Part shown: in pieces, positions 7,923-15,199 of the stretch
How positions within the stretch are numbered: position 1 is the first letter of the stretch
Layout: each line of letters opens with the position of its first letter
NCBI GenBank assembly: GCA_028289305.1
Contig: JANQQO010000101.1
Coordinates: forward strand, 1 to 31,618
Reading direction: 5' to 3'
Origin: Rickettsiales bacterium
Lineage (GTDB): Bacteria; Pseudomonadota; Alphaproteobacteria; Rickettsiales; JANQQO01
DNA: 31,618 nt
Notes under the pieces: generated by a model
Databases searched by the model: none
What the model was told of the DNA's origin: nothing
The model's input: the letters and a program-made list of their open reading frames with translations, nothing else
Translations under genes and position numbers: made by a program

Positions 7923-9236
7923 ATGCTTAGGGTATTTCTCTTCATAACGTTATGTATTGGTATTGTTTTTAGCGCTTCTGCACGCGTTGCCATTGCAGAA
8001 GATTCCCCTAGGATTCTTTCTACGAGTATAAAAGGGCCTATAGGTATAGGAGCGGAGAGACATTTATTTCAAGCTATTGAGAAAGCAGAACAAGACGGCT
8101 ATACACTTTTAATCATACAGCTTGATACACCGGGAGGGCTGTACGACACCACCAGAAATATGGTTCAAGCCATACTAAACTCTCCGGTACCTATCACTGT
8201 ATACGTTGCTCCATCTGGTGCACATGCAGCAAGTGCAGGTTTTTTTCTAGTATATGCGGCTGATATAGCCGCCATGGCTCCTGCTACCAATCTAGGCTCT
8301 GCCACACCTATCAGTTTAGGGGGTAACAGTGATGTGATGCCGCAAAGAAGCCATGGAAAATCGGTATTAGAAAAGAAAGCATTAAACGACTCCATAGCTT
8401 TTATTAAGAGCTTAGCAGAAGAAAATGGCCGTAATGTGCAATATGCGATTAAAGGAGTCTTGGAGGCTCTAAATCTCTCAGCACAAGAAGCGCTAAAGCA
8501 TAACGTCATAAACATTATTGCCGAATCAGAAGAAATCTTACTGCAGAAGATTAATGGTACAAAAATCCGCATGGGTGAAAAAGAGCACGTTATAAATACG
8601 AAAGATGTCAGTATTGACTACTTTGAGCCTGATATGAGAACCGAAATTATTAAGATTCTTACAGACCCCAATATTATCTACATACTTCTCATGCTTGGCT
8701 TTTATGGTCTGCTTCTGGAATTTTATGCTCCAGGCACTTTTGTGCCGGGGGTTGTGGGGGCTATTTCCTTATGCGTTGCTTTGTGGGCAATGTCTATACT
8801 ACCCACAAATTATTTTGGTGTTGCTCTTATAGTTTTAGGTTTGTCCTTCATGGTGGCTGAGCTACACATTCCAAGCTTCGGCGTTCTTGGTATTGGAGGG
8901 TTGGTATGTTTAGGCTTCGGCTCGTATATGCTTTTTGATGATCCTTATTTTAAGGTTGACCCTACGTTTCTAGGAACATTTTTAGTGACCACCGCAATCA
9001 TTGTTTTTTTATTGGCAGGATACCTTGTTAAGGTTAATACACGGGCGAAAAAAACAGGAAAGGAAACAATGATTGGCCAGAAAGTAACCGTGATAAGCTG
9101 GGAAGGTGGAAAAGGTCAAGTAAAGTATCATGGTGAAATTTGGCAAGCAGAAGCAGCCGCAATGGATAAAAGAAAAATTAAAAAAGGCATGAGGCTTGCG
9201 ATTAAAAATATACGTGGTTTAACAATAAAGGTGTAG
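7923..9236 (+). CDS. nfeD: NfeD family membrane serine protease
   Basis: A 437-aa ClpP-fold membrane protease of the long NfeD type, which in studied homologues cleaves stomatin-like proteins. A signal peptide covers about residues 1-25. The ClpP-like domain carries the nucleophile S104 (HAASAGFF) and the likely catalytic lysine K152 before the IAFIKSLAEENGRN helix. Four or so TM segments follow (about 245-380), then a small OB-fold NfeD domain (about 385-437; MIGQKVTVISW). The start has AAAGGTG upstream. The SPFH gene follows after 10 bp, the usual operon partner. Confidence 0.93.
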   Translation: MLRVFLFITLCIGIVFSASARVAIAEDSPRILSTSIKGPIGIGAERHLFQAIEKAEQDGYTLLIIQLDTPGGLYDTTRNMVQAILNSPVPITVYVAPSGAHAASAGFFLVYAADIAAMAPATNLGSATPISLGGNSDVMPQRSHGKSVLEKKALNDSIAFIKSLAEENGRNVQYAIKGVLEALNLSAQEALKHNVINIIAESEEILLQKINGTKIRMGEKEHVINTKDVSIDYFEPDMRTEIIKILTDPNIIYILLMLGFYGLLLEFYAPGTFVPGVVGAISLCVALWAMSILPTNYFGVALIVLGLSFMVAELHIPSFGVLGIGGLVCLGFGSYMLFDDPYFKVDPTFLGTFLVTTAIIVFLLAGYLVKVNTRAKKTGKETMIGQKVTVISWEGGKGQVKYHGEIWQAEAAAMDKRKIKKGMRLAIKNIRGLTIKV

Positions 9237-9246
9237 AGGAGAAAGA

Positions 9247-10017
9247 ATGGACGATCCACTAAATATATCCATGGGATTCTGGGGAATGGCGACTATTGCC
9301 GTTTTTGTATTTATATTCATCACCAGTGGTATCCGTATCATGAAAGAGTATGAACGTGCAGTGGTTTATACTCTCGGGCGTTTTACATCCATTAAAGGTC
9401 CAGGACTAATTATTATCATCCCTGTTCTACAACAGGCTGTTAAAGTTGACATGCGTGTTAACGTCTTAGATGTGCCTCCGCAGGATGTTATATCAAAAGA
9501 TAACGTCTCTGTACGCGTAAATGCTGTTGTATACTACAAAGTTGTAGATTCTTTTAAGGCCATAAATGAAATTTCACACTTTCATGAAGCAACTAGCCAG
9601 TTAGCACAGACCACGTTACGTTCAATCCTCGGACAACATGAATTAGATGAAATGCTGTCTGAGAGAGATAAAATGAATGCCGATCTGCAAAAGATCCTGG
9701 ATAGCCAAACAGAGAACTGGGGTGTAAAAATTTCTAATGTTGAAATAAAACAGGTAGATTTGGATGAGTCGATGATTCGTGCTATTGCGAAGCAAGCAGA
9801 AGCTGAGCGTATTCGGCGAGCTAGGGTCATTGATGCAGAAGGAGAGTTCCAGGCAGCAGAAAAATTGAAACAAGCTGCCGGATTATTCAAAGGTAACCCT
9901 GAAGCGATGCAATTGCGTTATTTGTCAACATTGAGCAGCATTGCCGATGAAAAAAGCAGCACTATTGTATTTCCCTTCCCAACAAAAGGGTTAGAGAAAA
10001 TATTCGGACAGTCATAA
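9247..10017 (+). CDS. SPFH/stomatin-like (slipin) membrane protein
   Basis: A 256-aa slipin. One N-terminal TM segment (about residues 12-30) is followed by a band-7/SPFH domain (EYERAVVYTLGRF ... GPGLIIIIPVLQ ... VPPQDVISKDNVSV) and a coiled-coil of Ala/Glu-rich repeats (about 185-220). The C-terminal IVFPFPTKG motif matches the type cleaved by NfeD in archaeal homologues. Such pairs organise membrane microdomains. It is translated from ATG 9247 with GAGGAGAAAG upstream, directly behind nfeD. Confidence 0.93.
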   Translation: MDDPLNISMGFWGMATIAVFVFIFITSGIRIMKEYERAVVYTLGRFTSIKGPGLIIIIPVLQQAVKVDMRVNVLDVPPQDVISKDNVSVRVNAVVYYKVVDSFKAINEISHFHEATSQLAQTTLRSILGQHELDEMLSERDKMNADLQKILDSQTENWGVKISNVEIKQVDLDESMIRAIAKQAEAERIRRARVIDAEGEFQAAEKLKQAAGLFKGNPEAMQLRYLSTLSSIADEKSSTIVFPFPTKGLEKIFGQS

Positions 10018-10107
10018 CGTGATTGGCTCACAAGGTCGTTAAAAAGATCTGCTGGTTTTTTTACTTTCTTCATCGTTTCTTCATATGGCCTATGGTAGCT
10101 TGGGCAT

Positions 10108-10491
10108 ATGAAAGTCGTACATGTCACATGTATTATTTTGCTGCTTAGCCTTACAGTAAGCGCCCCTGTATCTGCTGCATGCGTAGGTAGTATATGCACA
10201 GGAGCAGGGCTCTCCGGTGGCATCATCTCTAATATCCAAGAACAATTTGATGGGCGTATTGTCGGCATCAATAAGCTGTTTGATGACGAAGAAAGCACGT
10301 GTGAACCTCGCACTTATGAAGTTATCATTGATGGGGATCCTCAAACTGCATACGGCGTTGCCTGCCTACAGCCTGACGGTACTTGGAAAATGCAGAATCA
10401 TTACGAGGTCCAGGTACTTAATGCTGAAGGCGAGATTTCTATTGTCACCGTAGATGGTAGTACGGGAAATATAGAAGAGGTGGAAGAGTGA
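10108..10491 (+). CDS. Small secreted PepSY-like protein upstream of a two-component system
   Basis: A 127-aa protein with a signal peptide (about 1-23, ending VSA/AC). The C-terminal half has the PepSY-type pattern YEVQVLNAEGE...VTVDGSTGNIEEVEE. Inside it, AYGVACLQPDGTWKM resembles the end of 17-kDa-antigen-type surface proteins. Three further cysteines (two near the mature N-terminus, one mid-protein) could form disulfides. It overlaps the response regulator start by 4 bp (GTGA). Small periplasmic PepSY-like proteins next to PhoQ-like kinases (FeuN with FeuP/FeuQ in rhizobia) tune the kinase; that role is inferred. Confidence 0.75.
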   Translation: MKVVHVTCIILLLSLTVSAPVSAACVGSICTGAGLSGGIISNIQEQFDGRIVGINKLFDDEESTCEPRTYEVIIDGDPQTAYGVACLQPDGTWKMQNHYEVQVLNAEGEISIVTVDGSTGNIEEVEE

Positions 10492-11153
10492 AGGTATTGA
10501 TTGTTGAAGACGATAAAGAAATAGCAAACCAGCTCTCAGACTACCTTACTGAACATGGTTTTGTTACCCAGACTTCCTATACAGGTGAAGATGGTCAGTT
10601 TGAAGGAAGTGCTGGTGAATATGATGCGGTCTTATTAGACATAGGGCTGCCAGAAATAGACGGACTCTCTATTTTGCGAGGATGGCGTGAAGATGGCATT
10701 AAAACGCCTGTTATTATTTTAACGGCGCGCACCAGTAAGATGGAAACAGTGCAGGGATTGGAGGCGGGTGCTGATGACTATATTCACAAACCATTTGATA
10801 TAGAAGAAGTTGTTGCCAGGCTGAGGGTTAATATTCGTCGATATAAAGGGCATACAGGCAATATACTAAAATACAAGAATGTTACACTGGATCATAATAC
10901 AGGTCGTATATCACGAGACGACCAATTCATAAAATTAACACGTACTGAATTTCTCATGACACAATATTTATTTTTGAACCAAGGGCGACCAATAAGTGCT
11001 AGTGAGCTTGCTGAACATGCCTATGATGATTTTGACAACGACTCTGGTATTATTGCTCGCCATATTGCGAATATACGAAAAAAACTAGGAACAGACGTTA
11101 TTAGAACGGAAACCAATCGAGGCTATTATGTTCCGTTGGATAAAGAATCCTAG
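10488..11153 (+). CDS. OmpR/PhoP-type response regulator
   Basis: A 221-aa regulator. The receiver domain (1-115) has the acidic pocket E7/D8/D9, phospho-acceptor D51 (VLLDIGLP), T79 (ILTAR) and K101 (IHKPFD). The winged-helix DNA-binding domain follows (about 125-218) with the TRTEF and HIANIRKKLG...IRTETNRGYYV motifs. It is translationally coupled to the PepSY-like gene upstream and overlaps the kinase gene by 26 bp, so the three genes form one unit. Target genes are unknown; the outer-membrane protein gene downstream is one candidate. Confidence 0.95.
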   Translation: MKVLIVEDDKEIANQLSDYLTEHGFVTQTSYTGEDGQFEGSAGEYDAVLLDIGLPEIDGLSILRGWREDGIKTPVIILTARTSKMETVQGLEAGADDYIHKPFDIEEVVARLRVNIRRYKGHTGNILKYKNVTLDHNTGRISRDDQFIKLTRTEFLMTQYLFLNQGRPISASELAEHAYDDFDNDSGIIARHIANIRKKLGTDVIRTETNRGYYVPLDKES

Positions 11154-12450
11154 ATCACTCAAACAACACGTCGTTGTTATTTCCATCATTACTGCGCTGC
11201 TTCTTACCAGCCTCTCAGGTGTGGCAATTATCTGGTCGTTTCACCAATCGATGGATCGCTTATTATTAGGATACCTGACTGCATATAGTGATGTATTAAT
11301 AGCAGCAACCCGAATAGAAAATGGCAAGGTAATATTTAAAAATCCTCAGTCCCTTGCCAACTTACCGCGTTATTGGCAAGTCACCACCCCACAAAACCAT
11401 ATTGCAAAATCTCCTACGTTAAGCCGTTTTCTAGAGACAAAAAACAGAACGGCCTTTTTTACCTTTAAATCCCAAAATGGGGAGGAGATAGTGGCCATCA
11501 CAAAAACGGTTACTTTCCCAAGAAACGTAGAAGTTACCTATCTCTCAGGCATGCAGTCAGGCATTGCATTTGCGTTCCTCGAACAAGAAAAACAGGCATT
11601 TTACACCAAAATATCTATGGTATTAGGCGGGCTCATGATGGCGTTTATTCTGCTTTCTTTGCTTTACGTACACATTATCACAAGCCCATTTGAGCGCATA
11701 AAAAACGCCCTTAGTGATATACGTAGCAGCAAAAAGAAGCGTCTAGGGAAGGATTTTCCGAAAGAAATCCAGCCGATGGCCCATGAGATTAACATGCTGT
11801 TGGATTATAATAAGGGCATTATCGAACGCTATCAAACTTTTGCAGGCAATCTTTCTCATGCCCTTAAGACACCGCTTTCTGTACTGAAGAATGAAGCCTC
11901 TTCTTCAAAATCCACTTTGGCAAAAAAAGTACTAGAGAAGGTGGAAATCATGCAAAAACTTGTTGACCGCAATCTTGCACGAGTCAAAGCAACAGGTAAT
12001 ACAGGGATTTTAGGCGCTGATATTACGATATATCCCACCATCGCACGTATCGCAAAAAATTTTGGAAAACTACATAACAAAGTGGTCAAGACCGAAGGTG
12101 ATGAAAATCTGCGTTTTCAAGGAAATGACGGTGATCTATATGAAATGGTAGGCAATATCGTTGAAAACGCCTGCATATACGCATGCGAGTATGTGCACAT
12201 TACACTTACCGAAGAAGACGATGATATACATATTATTGTGGAAGATGATGGACCAGGCATACCAGAAGAAAAACAGTATGATATTTTGGGTCGTGGTACA
12301 CGTCTTGATGAAGCCACTCCTGGTACGGGTATCGGCCTGGCGATTACGCAAGACCTGGTAGAGCTATATGAAGGAAAGATAGTATTGGGAAAATCGACAT
12401 TAGGGGGATTGAAGGTAGCTGTGATTTTGCCTCAGTTGAATTTTGTATGA
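11128..12450 (+). CDS. PhoQ/FeuQ-like sensor histidine kinase
   Basis: A 440-aa membrane kinase. TM1 is about residues 15-37, a periplasmic sensor region about 38-160, TM2 about 162-184, then a linker. The H-box is SHALKTPL with H244, the variant typical of PhoQ-like kinases. N-box NIVENACIYA (343-352), G1 VEDDGPGIPEE and G2 GTGIGLAI are intact, so the ATPase should be active. It phosphorylates the regulator encoded just upstream. The ATG at 11128 sits within the regulator gene; no later start keeps TM1 intact. A small PepSY-like protein heads the operon and may be its ligand. Confidence 0.93.
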   Translation: MFRWIKNPRSLKQHVVVISIITALLLTSLSGVAIIWSFHQSMDRLLLGYLTAYSDVLIAATRIENGKVIFKNPQSLANLPRYWQVTTPQNHIAKSPTLSRFLETKNRTAFFTFKSQNGEEIVAITKTVTFPRNVEVTYLSGMQSGIAFAFLEQEKQAFYTKISMVLGGLMMAFILLSLLYVHIITSPFERIKNALSDIRSSKKKRLGKDFPKEIQPMAHEINMLLDYNKGIIERYQTFAGNLSHALKTPLSVLKNEASSSKSTLAKKVLEKVEIMQKLVDRNLARVKATGNTGILGADITIYPTIARIAKNFGKLHNKVVKTEGDENLRFQGNDGDLYEMVGNIVENACIYACEYVHITLTEEDDDIHIIVEDDGPGIPEEKQYDILGRGTRLDEATPGTGIGLAITQDLVELYEGKIVLGKSTLGGLKVAVILPQLNFV

Positions 12451-12533
12451 ATTTTTTCTTCATCAAGCATTCAACCATGGGGTGGTATAACTCAACATAA
12501 TTAGTTTTTTACTTAGTAACTTATGGAGAGTTT

Positions 12534-13130
12534 ATGCGTTTACGTTCTTATGGATTAGCAGCGGGAATAGTTGCACTCTGCTTCGCTTCAGATGTGCAAG
12601 CAGCCAACAATAATGAACAAGAAGGTGCATATATAGCATTTAATACATTTGGAGTTTCACTAGGAGATCAGGACTTCACTGTTTCAGGTGCGGGCACAAC
12701 AGAACTGAGCTATGATTTTGGTTACGGCTTGGGCGCTGCTCTTGGGTATAGCTTTGGTAACGGAGTGCGGGCAGAAGGCGAGTTCGCATGGCGATCTAAT
12801 GAGCTAGATTCTTCAATCGCCAGTGGGGATCTAGATTCATTTGCAGGAATGGTTAATGGGTACTACGACATCCATAATACTAGCAAGTGGACACCCTATG
12901 TTGGTGCCGGTATAGGGCTGGCGCATGTAACAGATAGTGATGTTGATGACAATGTCTTTGCTTATCAAGGTATGGCCGGTGTTGGCTATACCGTATCGGA
13001 AACAAGCGACCTAGTGCTTGGCTATCGTTACTTTGCTACAGAAGACCCTGAATATACTATTTCTGGTAGTACCGTAGAAACGTCATACGACACACACAAC
13101 ATTGAAATTGCTTGGCGTTATAGATTCTAG
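12534..13130 (+). CDS. Outer-membrane beta-barrel protein
   Basis: A 198-aa protein with a clear signal peptide (about 1-23, cut after VQA). The mature part has alternating strands of the 8-stranded OmpA/Opa-like barrel type (PF13505-like): FGYGLGAALGYSF, WTPYVGAGIGLAHV, GMAGVGYTV, LVLGYRYF. It ends in the C-terminal aromatic signature WRYRF recognised by the Bam machinery. A GGAGAG ribosome site precedes ATG 12534. Function beyond the barrel is not visible. Its position after the two-component genes suggests possible control by them. Confidence 0.9.
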   Translation: MRLRSYGLAAGIVALCFASDVQAANNNEQEGAYIAFNTFGVSLGDQDFTVSGAGTTELSYDFGYGLGAALGYSFGNGVRAEGEFAWRSNELDSSIASGDLDSFAGMVNGYYDIHNTSKWTPYVGAGIGLAHVTDSDVDDNVFAYQGMAGVGYTVSETSDLVLGYRYFATEDPEYTISGSTVETSYDTHNIEIAWRYRF

Positions 13131-13161
13131 ATAGTAATTTAAAAATTGGCCCCCTTAAGAA

Positions 13162-14403
13162 ATGCGACCCATTATCACCACATTAGCGCTACTGTTACTC
13201 TTACTCCTTGCTGGGTGTACGACAACACGGGATGTTAAGCCGCTCACGCATGTGGATCATGATTATGGGCAAACAGAAGATGAACAGCGCTTATTCAAAC
13301 GCTCACAGGAGACACATCAAGAACTCGAGAGAAAGGGATATATACTAAAAGACCCTGAGATAACGACGTATATTGAGCGTATCGCCCGTCCTTTAGTTCC
13401 TAAACAAGCAGCAAAAGCAGGCAATTTTAGGTTTTATGTGGTGCGCGACCCAACCGTTAATGCATTTGCTATGCCAAATGGGGGCATTTACTTACATCTT
13501 GGCTTACTCGCCCGTCTAGAAAATGAGCTACAACTTGCTCATTTATTAGCACATGAAATTACACATGTTGTCAAAAGACATGGCCTTAGAGGGTACGATG
13601 AAAGACGCTGGAAAACGACCACAGGAAACATCATGGGTGCATTTATAGGACCGACTCTAGGAGAGCTTCCTTTTGTGGCATCTATCGCTAGTCATAAGCG
13701 TGAATATGAAGAAGAGGCAGATGCTATGGCTTTAGATATACTTTCAAATAATGGATATAACATCACTAATGCGCCTGCGTTTTTTGATGTGCTAGAGGAG
13801 GTTAAAAACCCCGAACGTGTCGAGGGTTCTATCTGGAGCAGCCACCCAGACAGTAAAAAGCGTAAGGCAAGTGCTATAGCTATCGTACAAAGTGGTACCA
13901 TCGCCGTTAACCCAAAAGGAAGAGTGGGTAAGAAAGCATATGAGAAAGTGCGTACAAAATTGGTTAAGGCCAATCTTGATATGCAGCTGCTATCTAAACA
14001 CTATTCACTTGCATTGGAGGCGATAGATCGAGAACTTCGCTTCCACCCACAAGATGCCGAACTGTTCTACTATCGTGGCGAAGTATTTCACCGTATGTTT
14101 TCTGACCCTGAAGGTGCGGCACAAGAATATGCCTGGCTTTACGACAAAACCTTTGATGACGAGTTAAAGAAAAAGTTCACACAACGGAAGGGTGAGTTTT
14201 CTCGCGGTGCTCACCAAGCTTATAATAAAGCAATTAAGCTTAATGGTATAACAAACGCATATAGAGGTAAGGGGCTTTTGGCATATAAACAAAAACAATT
14301 TTCTGACGCCATTCCACTACTAGAGCATTATTTATCACACGGTAAAAATATTCGTGATCGTCGTTATATCACCCGTATTATTCAGGAGATGAGGAAGACA
14401 TGA
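13162..14403 (+). CDS. M48 family zinc metalloprotease lipoprotein with C-terminal TPR-like region (BepA-like)
   Basis: A 413-aa periplasmic metalloprotease. The N-terminus is a lipoprotein signal with lipobox LLAGC (C19). The zinc site is H131-E132-x-x-H135 (AHEITH), with the third ligand in the segment EYEEEADAMALDIL (about 181-194). Residues about 270-410 are helical repeats like the TPR part of BepA/YfgC proteins, which handle outer-membrane protein and LPS assembly quality. It overlaps the next lipoprotein gene by 4 bp (ATGA). Role is inferred from the family; length fits (BepA is about 487 aa, many homologues are shorter). Confidence 0.9.
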   Translation: MRPIITTLALLLLLLLAGCTTTRDVKPLTHVDHDYGQTEDEQRLFKRSQETHQELERKGYILKDPEITTYIERIARPLVPKQAAKAGNFRFYVVRDPTVNAFAMPNGGIYLHLGLLARLENELQLAHLLAHEITHVVKRHGLRGYDERRWKTTTGNIMGAFIGPTLGELPFVASIASHKREYEEEADAMALDILSNNGYNITNAPAFFDVLEEVKNPERVEGSIWSSHPDSKKRKASAIAIVQSGTIAVNPKGRVGKKAYEKVRTKLVKANLDMQLLSKHYSLALEAIDRELRFHPQDAELFYYRGEVFHRMFSDPEGAAQEYAWLYDKTFDDELKKKFTQRKGEFSRGAHQAYNKAIKLNGITNAYRGKGLLAYKQKQFSDAIPLLEHYLSHGKNIRDRRYITRIIQEMRKT

Positions 14404-15149
14404 AAAAATATGCATATATCATTCTCTTACTATTCCTGACAACCGCATGCGGCACCGTAGAACGACGTCACCCTGCTTTTGATGATGCTTTTAAGAAATA
14501 TCATTCTGTTGCTATTTTACCGCCTGAAGTAACAGTAAAATACGTGCAGTTTGATGGAGATAACAAGCGTCTCTCAGAACTTGAAGGGCGTATTACACAG
14601 GAGTTGTTTCAAGAAACCGCAAAGCTATTACAAGAGAAAAAATATAGAGTGTTGCCATTTAACTTTGAGGAAGCGTTCCGACAGCACGACGGTTTAAGCT
14701 TTGAGTTCGAAAAACTAAAATCCATCCATACGTCTCTCATACAAGAAATATACCCCGACTATAGTGTGAGCTTACAAAAATCGGTTGAAGAGGCGTATGC
14801 AACAAAAAAGAGTGTAGGACCCATTGTGAACCAATTTGCCGATATGGCCAACGCCGATATGTTGCTAATAACTAATTATAACGGATTTGAGAAATCAAGT
14901 GGTCTGATTGCAAAGGACATAATTTTTCGTACTGTTCTGCACTCTGTTACAAATAGTTATGGTGGCCCCTCCGATATAGGAGGAGGAAGGCTCGTTGCTG
15001 CACTGCTAGATGGCACCACGGGCGATATATTATGGGTAAATATCGGTAGTGAGTTATACCATCCTCCCTTTACAGGAGAGCTTGGTGCAAAAGACGCCGT
15101 AGAAATGGCGTTAGAGCCCTTGCCAGAGAGAACACCACCACCCCGATAA
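14400..15149 (+). CDS. Lipoprotein of unknown function, coupled to the M48 protease
   Basis: A 249-aa protein with a lipoprotein signal ending in LTTAC (C17). I do not recognise the family with confidence. The segment KYHSVAILPPEV followed by a helical region and later LVAALLDGTTGDILWVN recalls lipoproteins of the DUF799/GNA1162 or CsgG-like type, where a nucleotide-binding-like fold sits in the periplasm, but this is only a resemblance. It starts within the protease stop codon, so the two are co-translated and probably act together at the outer membrane. Confidence 0.8.
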   Translation: MKKYAYIILLLFLTTACGTVERRHPAFDDAFKKYHSVAILPPEVTVKYVQFDGDNKRLSELEGRITQELFQETAKLLQEKKYRVLPFNFEEAFRQHDGLSFEFEKLKSIHTSLIQEIYPDYSVSLQKSVEEAYATKKSVGPIVNQFADMANADMLLITNYNGFEKSSGLIAKDIIFRTVLHSVTNSYGGPSDIGGGRLVAALLDGTTGDILWVNIGSELYHPPFTGELGAKDAVEMALEPLPERTPPPR

Positions 15150-15199
15150 AATAAAATCCATTATTATCAATGTGTTAATGGCAAACAAGGAGGATTACT

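Noticed and set aside
15158..15181. CCATTA/TAATGG stem-loop before the RTX gene as a terminator
   Set aside because: The stem is short and AT-rich and no T-run follows; it may be incidental.
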